Assembly: GCF_007655255.1 (NCBI RefSeq)
Contig: NZ_VMYE01000007.1
Coordinates: 62,001 to 126,000, forward strand
Reading direction: 5' to 3'
DNA length: 64,000 bases
DNA from: Extensimonas perlucida
Lineage (GTDB): Bacteria > Pseudomonadota > Gammaproteobacteria > Burkholderiales > Burkholderiaceae_C
The translations under genes were made by a program, and so were the position numbers. Position 1 is the stretch's first letter. Every line of letters starts with the position of its first letter. Below are positions 44,324-51,810 of this stretch, one piece after another. The notes beneath the pieces are model-generated. The model was given only the letters and a program-made list of their open reading frames with translations. It searched no databases and was not told the DNA's origin.

Positions 44324-44545
44324 ATGACTGATAAGGGTCATTTTGTTGCGCAGCGCGCAGAGATCATCCACGACCGCGTCCTGCGCCTGCCTCAAGTCCT
44401 GGAAATTGTCCCGGTCTCGAAATCGACCTGGTGGCACGGAGTGCGCAGCGGACGCTACCCGCAAAGCGTGCGCCTAGGACAGCGCGCCGTGGGCTGGCGC
44501 GCTTCCGACATCCAAAAGCTGATTGCCACGCTGGGCAAGGAGTGA
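44324..44545 (+). CDS. alpA: AlpA family transcriptional regulator / excisionase
   Basis: 73 residues. AlpA-type proteins are small winged-helix activators found in P4-like satellites, where they control excision and early genes. Seen: VLRLPQVLEIVPVSKSTWWH (helix-turn-helix), VRSGRYPQSVRLGQRAVGWR and ASDIQKLIATL, the standard order of the family. AGGAAA precedes the ATG. The following gene begins 5 bp later. Confidence 0.93.
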   Translation: MTDKGHFVAQRAEIIHDRVLRLPQVLEIVPVSKSTWWHGVRSGRYPQSVRLGQRAVGWRASDIQKLIATLGKE

Positions 44546-44549
44546 TTCC

Positions 44550-45149
44550 ATGCCCAGCACCGCACAAAATGCCGCAGCAGCGGCAGGCGCAAGCGCGCAA
44601 AAAAATAGGGCTGGCGCCACCCCTGCCGCCAGCCCCCTCACCTCAAGAACCGCGGACGATTTTACACCAAAAAGCCAAGCAAAACAAGGACTTGGCTTCG
44701 ACCGCAGCCGCCTTCCTGACCCGCTGACCTACTTCGAGTCCGTTGGGCTCGTGCTGCAGGGACGCGGCAAGTGGCGCACCGCGCCGTGCAACTTCCACGG
44801 AGGCAGCGACAGCCTGCGCGTCAACTCAGAAACCGGCGCTTGGGTGTGCATGGCAGGCTGCGGCGCTCGTGGCGGCGACGTGCTTGCGTACCACCGCGCG
44901 CTGACCGGCAAATCGTTCGTGGAGGCCGCGAAAGACTTGGGTGCATGGGTGGGTGGCGACGTACCCGCCCACGCCCGCCCTGCGCCGTTTCCGGCCCGCG
45001 ATGCGCTCGAGCTGCTGGCGCGCGAGGCCGCCCTGGTGGCGCTCGCAGCCTGCACCCTGGCGCGCGGCGAGGCCCTCAGCGAACACGACAAGCAACGCCT
45101 ACTGCAGGCCGCAGCGCGCGTGTCCACCGTCGCGGAGGTCGTTCTATGA
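44550..45149 (+). CDS. CHC2 zinc-finger primase-like protein
   Basis: 199 residues from the ATG at 44550; AAGGAG lies within the end of alpA. The first 60 residues are a low-complexity Ala/Ser/Thr tail. Then a DnaG-type zinc domain: WRTAPCNFHGGSDSLRVN with CxxH, GAWVCMAGCGARGGDVLAYH with a Cys pair, followed by the helix SFVEAAKDLGAWVGG. The C-terminal part is helical. No Toprim or AEP polymerase domain is visible, so it may recognise single-stranded DNA or cooperate with a host or helper primase. The stop overlaps the next start (ATGA). Confidence 0.85.
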   Translation: MPSTAQNAAAAAGASAQKNRAGATPAASPLTSRTADDFTPKSQAKQGLGFDRSRLPDPLTYFESVGLVLQGRGKWRTAPCNFHGGSDSLRVNSETGAWVCMAGCGARGGDVLAYHRALTGKSFVEAAKDLGAWVGGDVPAHARPAPFPARDALELLAREAALVALAACTLARGEALSEHDKQRLLQAAARVSTVAEVVL

Positions 45150-46162
45150 CCACAGAGTTCGACGAAGCACGCATTGCGCGCACTGCCGCAGCGATTGACG
45201 CGATTGCGGCAAAAACTTTTCCGGCGCTTGACGATGTAGATCAACCGCCGCCGCTGCGCGCCCTTGCAGTGCATGAGTTTGCGCGCATGCGATTCAAGCC
45301 GCGTGAGGAAATTCTTTCACCGTGGCTGCACTCGCAAGACCTTGCAATGGTATTTGCTGCGCGAGGAATTGGGAAAACCCATTTTTGCCTTGCCGCAGCG
45401 TTTGCAATTGCAACCGGCACCGCATTCGCAAAATGGACTGCGCCAATAGCGCGAAAGGTTTTGTATCTCGACGGTGAGCTACCCGGCGTGGTAATGCAAA
45501 AGCGCCTTTTGCAGCATTGCCCTGATATTGAGCCCGCCGAAGGCTATTTGCGCATTTTCTCGCCCGACTTACTTCCCGACGGCGTTCCGCTTCCCGATTT
45601 ATCCACGGCGCAAGGGCAGGCGGAAATTGACGCGCTGATCGACCCGGACACCGCCGTGATATTCCTGGACAACTTGAGCGCATGGGCGCGCTCTGGCCGC
45701 GAAAACGAGGCTGAAAGCTGGCTCCCCGTCGCGGACTGGATTTTGCGCCTGCGCAGGCGCGGCCTGGCTGTTGTCCTGGTGCATCACGCGGGCAAAGGCG
45801 GCCAGCAACGCGGCACGAGCAAGCGCGAAGACCTGCTCGACGTGGTCATTGGGCTTTCGCGCCCGAAGGACTACGACCCACAGCAGGGCGCGGTCTTCAT
45901 GACCGAGTTCACCAAGGCGCGCTCTCTCGCAGGAGAGGATGCTGAGTCCATCGAGCTGACGCTTGGCGGCGACGAAGACCGCGCACGGTGGAGCTGGCGC
46001 AGCGTTGCGGCGAGCAACTACGAGCGCATCTTGGCGCTTTCGAAGGAGGGCCTGAGCCAAACAGAAATTGCCGCCGAACTCGATCTTGCCAAGTCATCCG
46101 TGAGCCGCGCGCTGCGCAAAGCGCGGGAGCAGGGAGACCTGCCCCAGGAGTCCAAAAAATGA
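45146..46162 (+). CDS. RepA-like RecA-fold ATPase / helicase
   Basis: 338 residues. Seen: an N-terminal helical part, then a P-loop of the form FAARGIGKTHFC (first Gly replaced by Ala), LYLDGELPG, AVIFLDNLSAWARSG (Walker B), VVLVHHAGKGGQQRGTSKRE, and a C-terminal helix-turn-helix LSQTEIAAELDLAKSSVSRA. This fits the AAA_25/RepA helicase group used by plasmids and satellites for their own replication. Codon use between 45180 and 45600 is richer in AAA, TTT, ATT and TTG than neighbouring genes, which suggests a different origin. Overlaps both neighbours by 4 bp. Confidence 0.88.
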   Translation: MTTEFDEARIARTAAAIDAIAAKTFPALDDVDQPPPLRALAVHEFARMRFKPREEILSPWLHSQDLAMVFAARGIGKTHFCLAAAFAIATGTAFAKWTAPIARKVLYLDGELPGVVMQKRLLQHCPDIEPAEGYLRIFSPDLLPDGVPLPDLSTAQGQAEIDALIDPDTAVIFLDNLSAWARSGRENEAESWLPVADWILRLRRRGLAVVLVHHAGKGGQQRGTSKREDLLDVVIGLSRPKDYDPQQGAVFMTEFTKARSLAGEDAESIELTLGGDEDRARWSWRSVAASNYERILALSKEGLSQTEIAAELDLAKSSVSRALRKAREQGDLPQESKK

Positions 46163-46617
46163 GCTTGCGCAGCGATTTGGCCCTCGCTGTTGCGTGTTGC
46201 GTGCCTATAGGGGCGCAACACGCAACAAAACCGAGTTGCAGCGCAACAGGCAACGCAACACCCGCGCAACAAAACGCCGCAACCCCGCATGAAATAAGGG
46301 ATTGCAGCGCAACAGGCAACGCAACACCCACGCAACACCACCCCAAAAACCGTGCAACAAACACCCCCCAAAAAGAGGCCGTTTTGTTGCACAGCAGTTG
46401 CACCGGCGTCGCCCCTGTTGCACGCACCTGCCGAGCCTGCGCGCACCGCCTTCCCTACGCCACCTGCGGACGCCCGGTCGAGGCTGGCCTGCGCGAGCAC
46501 TTCGGCATCGTGTGGCCGCCCGAGGGCCACGCCGTCACGTGCGCGGCGTTCACAGAAAAAAGACCGCAATTAGACCGAGCAATTACCGAGACCCGCAACT
46601 CAACCGAAACGAGGTAA
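46159..46617 (+). CDS. Cys-rich small protein with internal repeats
   Basis: 152 residues; the ATG overlaps the previous stop. The first 80 residues are made of DNA repeats (CSATGNATPAQ and CSATGNATPTQ) that probably exist for the DNA rather than the protein. The C-terminal half has C-x2-C-x-H and further Cys (TCRACAHRLPYATCGRPVEA, then FGIVWPPEGHAVTCAAF), which looks like a zinc-ribbon found in small phage proteins. I do not recognise a named family. An alternative is that only the C-terminal half is a gene and the first half is noncoding. Confidence 0.55.
   Translation: MSLRSDLALAVACCVPIGAQHATKPSCSATGNATPAQQNAATPHEIRDCSATGNATPTQHHPKNRATNTPQKEAVLLHSSCTGVAPVARTCRACAHRLPYATCGRPVEAGLREHFGIVWPPEGHAVTCAAFTEKRPQLDRAITETRNSTETR
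46188..46421. repeat. iteron-like GCAACA repeat cluster, candidate replication origin
   Basis: At least twelve GCAACA or TGTTGC motifs in 234 bp. Two 36-bp direct repeats differ by one base (46236-46271 and 46302-46337, starting TTGCAGCGCAACAGGCAACG). A perfect 13-bp inverted repeat GTTGCGTGTTGCG / CGCAACACGCAAC lies at 46189-46201 and 46214-46226. Position directly after the RepA-like ATPase gene is where such elements often place their origin. Confidence 0.65.
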
Positions 46618-46622
46618 TCGAA

Positions 46623-47270
46623 ATGGCTTTGACAATATCCGAGACCGGCAGTGAAACATTTGAACTGCCACCTTCAGGCCCGCAAGCTGCACGATGCAGC
46701 CGAATAATCGACTTGGGCACGCAAAAAAGCGAATATCAGGGCGAAACCAAATTCGCGCGCAAAGTGCTTATTACTTGACAATTGGCCGAATTCCGCAGCA
46801 CTGGCGAGCATTTTCAAGTGAGCCGCAGGTTTACCGCCAGCCTTCACAAAAAAAGCGCTCTGAGGGCCTTTTTGGAGGCGTGGCGAGGCCGCCCATTTAC
46901 CGCTGAGGAGCTGACCGGGTTCAACGTTGAGAAGTTGATCAACGCGCCCGCCTTGCTTAATTTGGTGCACGTGCAGCGCGGAGAAAAAGACTTCGCAAAC
47001 ATCGCCAGCATCAGCCCGCTGCCGCGCAGCATGCCAGCGCCGCAGGCCGTCGTGGGCGCTCTGGTGTTCGACTTGTCCGACCCGCTCTGCGGCGAAGACC
47101 TGCCGTTGCTGCCCCAGCGCCTGCGCGAGCAGATCGAGGCAAGCCCCGAGTGGCGGGAGCTGACCCGCCGCGCTGCACCTGCTGCGGCACCTGCTGCCGC
47201 ACCTGCTACCCAGGCTGGGGCACCCGCATCGTCGGGCTTCGACGATATGGACGACGACATTCCTTTCTAA
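46623..47270 (+). pseudogene. SSB-like phage protein interrupted by one TGA codon
   Basis: One frame of 215 codons broken only by TGA at 46776-46778. Upstream part: MALTISETGSETFELPPSGP, CSRIIDLGTQKSEYQGETKF, ARKVLIT; downstream part in the same frame: QLAEFRSTGEHFQVSRRFTA, LRAFLEAWRGRPFTAEELTG, NVEKLINAPALLNLVHVQRG, and an acidic tail ending DDMDDDIPF as in single-strand DNA-binding proteins. The conserved residue at the stop position in this phage family is Trp, so a TGG to TGA change is the simplest reading. A TTG at 46782 could restart translation. Sequencing error cannot be excluded. Confidence 0.75.
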
Positions 47271-47287
47271 AGCGCTTGGAGACTGCA

Positions 47288-48028
47288 ATGACTGCTATCT
47301 TTTTGGATGTAGAAACCGTCCCATCCCAGCACCCCGACGCCCGCGAGCAGGCGCGTGCAGAGCTGCGCCCGCCCGCCGCCCTCAAAAAGCCCGAAAGCAT
47401 TCAGAACTGGTGGGACACAGAGGCCGAAGCCGCCCTGGAAAGCGCCTACCGCAAGCAAGCGCTCGACCCATCCCAGGGGGAGCTTTGCGCCGTCGGCTGC
47501 GCGCTCCTCGAGGGCGACGCACAAGTGACTGTGCGCGAGCTGCACGAGCCCGAGGGCGCATTCCTGGTGCGCGCCCTGCGCTCCATCGAAGAGCTGTTGG
47601 CCCGCCGCTTTGAGGGCATTGACCGCGCTCTGCTGCCATGGGCTGACGTGTCCACGTACCCGATAGGGCACAACCTGCCGTTCGACCTTGGATTCATACG
47701 CGCCCGCTGCTGGGCAAACGCAGTGCCCGTGCCGCGCTGGGTGCCTGGCCCGTGGGCAAGAGCACCGAGGGACTACATGGACACCATGCAGCAGTTCGCA
47801 GGCCCAGGTGGCCGCATATCGCTCGATCGGCTCTGCCGATGCTTGGGTGTGCCATCACCGAAGCAGGCCGCCGACGGCTCGCAGGTGTTCGACCTTTGGC
47901 GCAATGGCGCGCATGCTGATCTTTCCGCTTACTGCGCCGGAGACATCGTGGCCACGCGCGCATGTTGGGCAGTCATGGCTGGCGTGTCCGGTGATCCAGT
48001 GGGCGCAGTGGTGGAGGCAGCAGCATGA
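47288..48028 (+). CDS. 3'-5' exonuclease, PolB-related DEDD family
   Basis: 246 residues. Seen: TAIFLDVETVPSQHPDAREQ (Asp and Glu of motif I), YPIGHNLPFDLGFIRARCWA (motif II with Asp), DTMQQFAGPGGRISLDRLC and SAYCAGDIVATRACWAVM (motif III Asp). This is the RNase H-fold exonuclease group annotated as related to PolB proofreading, used in phage DNA metabolism. The stop overlaps the next ATG (ATGA). Confidence 0.88.
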   Translation: MTAIFLDVETVPSQHPDAREQARAELRPPAALKKPESIQNWWDTEAEAALESAYRKQALDPSQGELCAVGCALLEGDAQVTVRELHEPEGAFLVRALRSIEELLARRFEGIDRALLPWADVSTYPIGHNLPFDLGFIRARCWANAVPVPRWVPGPWARAPRDYMDTMQQFAGPGGRISLDRLCRCLGVPSPKQAADGSQVFDLWRNGAHADLSAYCAGDIVATRACWAVMAGVSGDPVGAVVEAAA

Positions 48029-48447
48029 CCGGCCTTCGATCACGCACCAAGGGCCTGCGCGCCGAGCAGGAACTTGCAAACCTGCTGCGCGAGATCACCG
48101 GGCAGGACGTGCGCCGCCGTGTCCGGCAGCACCGCGGAGATAGCGACCTCGAGGGCCTGCCCGGTTGGGCTATCGAGTGCAAGCGCGCAGCCCGCGCAGA
48201 CAACGCTCTGTTGCGCTCGTGGTGGAGGCAGGCATGCGCGCAGGCAGCGAAGGAGGAGGCCTTCCCGCTGCTGGTATATCGACTCGACCGTCAGGGATGG
48301 CGGGCAGTGTGGCACGCGCAAATGCACTGCACCGAGCGGCACCGCGGCAAGCTCGACTACGAGGGCACGCTGCACGCTGGGCTGCTGACCTGGTGGATGC
48401 TGACCAAGACCATGCCGCTACCAGAAGCGAAGCAGAGCGGCGTCTAA
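48025..48447 (+). CDS. PDDEXK-type nuclease, Holliday-junction-resolvase-like
   Basis: 140 residues. Seen: RTKGLRAEQELANLLREITG (helix with Glu), VRRRVRQHRGDSDLEGLPGW then AIECKRAARADN: the Asp ... Glu-x-Lys pattern of the PDDEXK fold, followed by a helix LRSWWRQACAQAAKEE. Similar proteins are common in phage replication modules and may resolve branched DNA. Exact type is not certain. The hairpin TAATAGG/CCTATTA overlaps its stop. Confidence 0.75.
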   Translation: MTGLRSRTKGLRAEQELANLLREITGQDVRRRVRQHRGDSDLEGLPGWAIECKRAARADNALLRSWWRQACAQAAKEEAFPLLVYRLDRQGWRAVWHAQMHCTERHRGKLDYEGTLHAGLLTWWMLTKTMPLPEAKQSGV

Positions 48448-48505
48448 TAGGCAAAACCTATTAAAACGACATGGCACGAAATATGCAACCCGCAAAAATC
48501 GTGCC
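48445..48505. promoter_or_regulatory. hairpin and sigma-54-like inverted elements
   Basis: TAATAGG/CCTATTA (48445-48451, 48457-48463) followed by AAAA, then an inverted repeat TGGCACGA / TCGTGCCA (48472-48479, 48499-48506). Read on the plus strand, TGGCACG-AAAT-ATGCA is one base from the sigma-54 consensus; read on the minus strand, TGGCACG-ATTT-TTGC matches it. The inverted repeat alone may explain both, so an operator is an equally good reading. Confidence 0.4.
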
Positions 48506-48667
48506 AATAGTCTTTTTCTATTTTGCGACCCCTCCACGCCGCCCTCCATGCTGCAAAAAAGGTACTTCCCCGCCACCCAGCCCGAGGGTAATTCGACCCC
48601 CGCGCTTTGGGTAGTCAGTGGCCCGCTGAGGTACTGACGATTCAACGCCCACACCAGCGAGGAAACC
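48506..48667. other. noncoding stretch before small HTH gene, candidate packaging site
   Basis: No gene seen. It has C-rich tracts and a small inverted repeat GAGGGTAATTCGACCCCC (48580-48601 region) followed by CTTTGGGTAGTC. The place between a nuclease gene and a small DNA-binding gene is where cos sites often lie in HK97-type phages, but this is a guess from position only. Confidence 0.25.
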
Positions 48668-48907
48668 ATGCCAAGAGCCGGTTCAAAAACCGCCCAGGCC
48701 GCGCGAAACCGTGCGATGCAGGCCGACCGCTGCCGAGGCTTCAGCTACCGCAAGATCGCTGAACTGCACGGCGTGAGCGTGGCGCTGGCCTACAAAGTGA
48801 CCCGGCATGTTCACATGCAATTCTTGAGCCGCTGGCACCGTGCGCGCCAGCGCGAAGAGCCGATGCCGCCCTGCACGAGCGTGCATGCGCTGCTTGCGCC
48901 ACACTGA
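48668..48907 (+). CDS. small helix-turn-helix protein
   Basis: 79 residues, GAGGAAA before the ATG. Seen: NRAMQADRCRGFSYRKIAEL and HGVSVALAYKVTRHV, a homeodomain-like helix-turn-helix of the kind found in small terminase subunits and in regulators. It is too short for a classical small terminase. DNA binding is likely; the target is not known. Confidence 0.6.
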   Translation: MPRAGSKTAQAARNRAMQADRCRGFSYRKIAELHGVSVALAYKVTRHVHMQFLSRWHRARQREEPMPPCTSVHALLAPH

Positions 48908-48939
48908 AAAAACCCACCACCCCCGAAAGGAGCCGTCCC

Positions 48940-49137
48940 ATGGAACCCCAGCTATCACCACAAGCGCAGGCGCTTGCTCTGCGCATCGCTCGCGAACAAG
49001 GCGACGCCGACTTCGAACTGAGCGACTGGCTCGCAAACCGCACCTACCCGTTAGAGCTGCTCGAGGCCGCCGCGCGCGGCGACGTTCAGGCGCTCGCCAC
49101 GGTTCGAACCGAAGCAGGGCTTCCGATTTTTTCCTGA
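48940..49137 (+). CDS. hypothetical small protein of the element
   Basis: 65 residues. AAAGGAG at a good distance from the ATG and normal coding bias support a real gene. Predicted helical and acidic (SPQAQALALRIAREQGDADF, LSDWLANRTYPLELLEAAAR). No family recognised. Ten bp separate it from the next gene. Confidence 0.6.
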   Translation: MEPQLSPQAQALALRIAREQGDADFELSDWLANRTYPLELLEAAARGDVQALATVRTEAGLPIFS

Positions 49138-49146
49138 GAGAACCAC

Positions 49147-49422
49147 ATGACCACCGACCACGACACCCAGGACGCACACCCACCAATCCCAGCGCCATCG
49201 TTCCTTGCCGACCCGCAAATCTGGCAAGGCCCGCACCGCCTTTGGCTGCTGTACGACCGCGCGACAAAAACCTACGGATCGCTCATGCAGGCGTCCGACG
49301 GCGCAGTCTGGAAGCTCATGACCCCGGTCGAAGAATCCACTCTGGCCCGCTCGCTGCAGGCCGCGAACGCAGATATTCACGCCGCCCTGCGCGAGCACGC
49401 CAAAGCATCGAAAAGCCATTGA
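49147..49422 (+). CDS. hypothetical small protein of the element
   Basis: 91 residues. GAGAG precedes the ATG. Seen: a Pro/Asp-rich start, LWLLYDRATKTYGSLMQASD (beta-rich) and a C-terminal helix STLARSLQAANADIHAALRE. No family recognised. The promoter of the capsid gene overlaps its last codons. Confidence 0.6.
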   Translation: MTTDHDTQDAHPPIPAPSFLADPQIWQGPHRLWLLYDRATKTYGSLMQASDGAVWKLMTPVEESTLARSLQAANADIHAALREHAKASKSH

Positions 49423-49446
49423 AATCAATGACTTGCGTGCTACAAT
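49419..49446 (+). promoter_or_regulatory. sigma-70 promoter of the capsid gene
   Basis: TTGAAA (49419-49424), 16 bp, TACAAT (49441-49446): one mismatch from consensus in each hexamer. It is the best promoter seen in the element and points at the protease-capsid gene, with a leader of about 200 nt. Confidence 0.65.
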
Positions 49447-49510
49447 GCCACCAGTTTCGAGCCGCTCGTGAGGGCTCTTGATGGTGATCCGGCATGGCTT
49501 CGCGCTGCCA

Positions 49511-49617
49511 CCACCAGCAAGATGCACCCGAGCTGGTGGGAGCGCCGCAAAGGCGACTGGACAGAAACGCAGCCGACCCGGCAACGGGTTGTTTTGCGCC
49601 TGGCCAGTCGCTTTTTT
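49511..49617 (+). terminator. terminator-like structured leader before the capsid gene
   Basis: First hairpin CCACCAGC / GCTGGTGG (49511-49518, 49532-49539). Second, GCGACTGG / CCAGTCGC (49553-49560, 49604-49611) closed over an inner GACCCG-GCAA-CGGGTT hairpin and followed directly by TTTTTT (49612-49617): an intrinsic terminator. An alternative pairing of GGTG and GGCA near 49483-49493 with TGCC and ACC near 49506-49513 would compete with the first hairpin. The layout is that of an attenuator between promoter and gene. Confidence 0.6.
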
Positions 49618-49651
49618 CATGGCCTGGCGCTACCCACACAAGGAGCCCGAA

Positions 49652-51574
49652 TTGAACCGCTCACCCCCGGCGCTAATGCAGCCCATGCGCCGCTTCCTCG
49701 AGCTGCAGGCCCAGCCCCAGTCCGCCGCGAACGACCGCGCGCTGACCTTCAGCTTCTCGTCCGAGCAGCCAGTGCAACGCTGGTTTGGCGACGAGGTTTT
49801 GAGCCACGCCCCCGGCGCTGCCGACCTCAGCCGCCTGAACGACGGCGCAGCTCTGCTCTTCAACCATGAGCAATCCGACGTCATCGGCGTAGTCGAGTCC
49901 GCCCGCATCGACACCGCAGCCCGCAAGGGCGTTTGCACTGTGCGCTTTGCCAGCACGCCACGCGCCGATGAGGTGCTCGGCATGGTGCGCGACGGCATCC
50001 TGCGCAACGTGTCGTTCATGTACCGCGTGGACAACTACACCGAGTCGCCCGACGGCAACTACACCGCCACATCCTGGACACCGCTCGAGGTTTCCATCGT
50101 CACCGTGCCAGCCGACCCGTCTGTCGGCATAGGCCGCGCACATCAACCCAATCCACGAAAGCCAACCATGAACAACCCCGAAACCACCACCACCTTGACC
50201 CGCTCGCAACGCCGCGCACTGACCGCCGACAGCCTTGCAGCTCAGGCCGCCGTCGAGGAAGAGCGCGCCCGCGTTGCCGAGATCACGGCCCTTGCCGCCG
50301 CGCACAAACTCCCCGAAGGCCTCACGCGCAGTCTCATCGAGGACGGAGCTTCGGTTCAGGAAGCGCGCGCCGCCGCGCTCGAGCTGATCCAGTCCCGCTA
50401 TCGCGCACAGAGCGCCGCATCGCGGTCTATGCCCGTGCCCGAGTTCGTCGACCCGTACCAAGAGCGCGGACAGTCCTTCAGCTTGTCCCGCGCCATCTTG
50501 GCCGCAGCAACCGGTGATTGGCGCGCTGCTGGCTACGAGCGCGCAGTTTCCGCCGACCTTGCCAAGAAGCGCGGCAAGGACTCTGCTGGCCTGTTGGTGC
50601 CGACAAGCGTGCTTGGCCAGCGCGACGGCTACTCCACGCAGAGCGGCCCCACAGGCGGCGCGCTCGTGGCGACCAACCTGCAGGCAAGCGCCTTCATCGA
50701 AGTTCTGCGCAAAAAATCCCGCGTCCTTCAGCTTGGCGCCACCGTGCTCTCTGGCCTGGTGGGCAACGTAGACGTTCCCCGCCGCACTGCTGCAGGTCCT
50801 GCGCAGTGGATTGCCGAGGGTGAGGCGCTGACGCCTGGTCAGGGCGGCTTCGACGTGGTGAGCTTGCGCCCGAAGACCGTCGGCGGCTTGTCCTTCTTGA
50901 GCAGAAATTTGCTGCTGCAAGGCACGCCTGACGCTGAAATGCTTGTGCGCGCCGATATGGTTGCCCAGCTCGCCCTGGCCATCGACCACGCTGCACTCGC
51001 AGGCACCGGACAGAACGCCGAGCCGCTTGGCGTCCTCAAACTGCCTGGCGTGGGCTCTGTCGTAGGCGGAACCGCTGGCGCTGCGGTCACGTTCGACCAC
51101 CTGATCGCGCTGCATGCCCAGGTGGCTGCTGCAAACGCTGACGGCGGTCAAATGGCCTACCTGATCAACTCTGCAACGCTTGCCGCCCTGATGCGGAGCA
51201 AGGCCACCACTGGGCAGTACCTTTGGTCTGGCCTAGGCGGCGCACAGGGCGAAAACTACGCGCCTGCAGGCACTGCGCCTGGCGCAGTGCAGCAGGGCAC
51301 CGGGTACAGCTTCATGGGCCTGCCGCTGGCAGTGAGCAACAACGTGCCGTCCGACCTCACCAAGGGCGCAGCAACCGGCTTGAGCGCCCTGGTCTTCGGC
51401 AACTGGTCGGACGTGCTCATTGGCGAGTGGGGCGTGCTCGAAATTCTGCCGAACCCCTACGCGGCAGGCATTTACGAGGCTGGCGCTATCCAATTGAGAG
51501 CGCTGCAAACGATCGATGTTGCCGTGCGCCACCCGCAGAGCTTCGCGGTCATGACCGACGCGATCACAGCCTGA
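49652..51574 (+). CDS. prohead protease-HK97 major capsid fusion protein
   Basis: 640 residues from the TTG at 49652, which has AAGGAG 6 bp upstream; an ATG at 49619 is possible but overlaps the terminator-like hairpin. Order: U35-type prohead protease (about 25-165) with LLFNHEQSDVIGVVESARID (His 72) and GILRNVSFMYRVDN (Ser 121), ending WTPLEVSIVTVPADPSVGIG; a charged coiled-coil delta region (about 180-280); and an HK97-fold major capsid protein (about 290-640) with GLLVPTSVL, PAQWIAEGEALTPGQGGFDV, LALAIDHAALAGTGQNAEPL and WGVLEILPNPYAAGIYEAG. It makes the shell precursor and cuts off its own scaffold part. It is the only structural gene of the element. A terminator follows. Confidence 0.92.
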   Translation: MNRSPPALMQPMRRFLELQAQPQSAANDRALTFSFSSEQPVQRWFGDEVLSHAPGAADLSRLNDGAALLFNHEQSDVIGVVESARIDTAARKGVCTVRFASTPRADEVLGMVRDGILRNVSFMYRVDNYTESPDGNYTATSWTPLEVSIVTVPADPSVGIGRAHQPNPRKPTMNNPETTTTLTRSQRRALTADSLAAQAAVEEERARVAEITALAAAHKLPEGLTRSLIEDGASVQEARAAALELIQSRYRAQSAASRSMPVPEFVDPYQERGQSFSLSRAILAAATGDWRAAGYERAVSADLAKKRGKDSAGLLVPTSVLGQRDGYSTQSGPTGGALVATNLQASAFIEVLRKKSRVLQLGATVLSGLVGNVDVPRRTAAGPAQWIAEGEALTPGQGGFDVVSLRPKTVGGLSFLSRNLLLQGTPDAEMLVRADMVAQLALAIDHAALAGTGQNAEPLGVLKLPGVGSVVGGTAGAAVTFDHLIALHAQVAAANADGGQMAYLINSATLAALMRSKATTGQYLWSGLGGAQGENYAPAGTAPGAVQQGTGYSFMGLPLAVSNNVPSDLTKGAATGLSALVFGNWSDVLIGEWGVLEILPNPYAAGIYEAGAIQLRALQTIDVAVRHPQSFAVMTDAITA

Positions 51575-51595
51575 TCCGTCGTACCGCAGCAACGG

Positions 51596-51622
51596 AACCC
51601 GCCCGCCGTGGCGGGTTTTTTT
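51596..51622 (+). terminator. intrinsic terminator after the capsid gene
   Basis: AACCCGCC / GGCGGGTT stem with a six-base loop, then a run of T. Confidence 0.9.
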
Positions 51623-51682
51623 ATGGGCGCACGCTTTGTCAAAAGGTAAGGCATGAGGTAAGACCGTAGCCTGCGCCAAAAG

Positions 51683-51712
51683 AAAAACCCCAAGTAAATC
51701 AATCACTTGGGG
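51683..51712 (-). terminator. terminator of tRNA-Ser carried by the element
   Basis: Minus-strand stem CCCCAAGT / ACTTGGGG followed by a run of five T. It is inside the element, immediately beyond the attachment site, and replaces the older terminator now 9 kb away at 42414-42454. Confidence 0.85.
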
Positions 51713-51719
51713 CTACATC

Positions 51720-51810
<91 letters not shown>

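Noticed and set aside
46188-46421. Possible CRISPR array
   Set aside because: The repeats overlap, are not evenly spaced and have no unique spacers; no cas gene is present. Iterons fit better.
46776-46778. Selenocysteine recoding of the TGA
   Set aside because: The family has Trp at this position and I see no SECIS-like hairpin directly after the codon.
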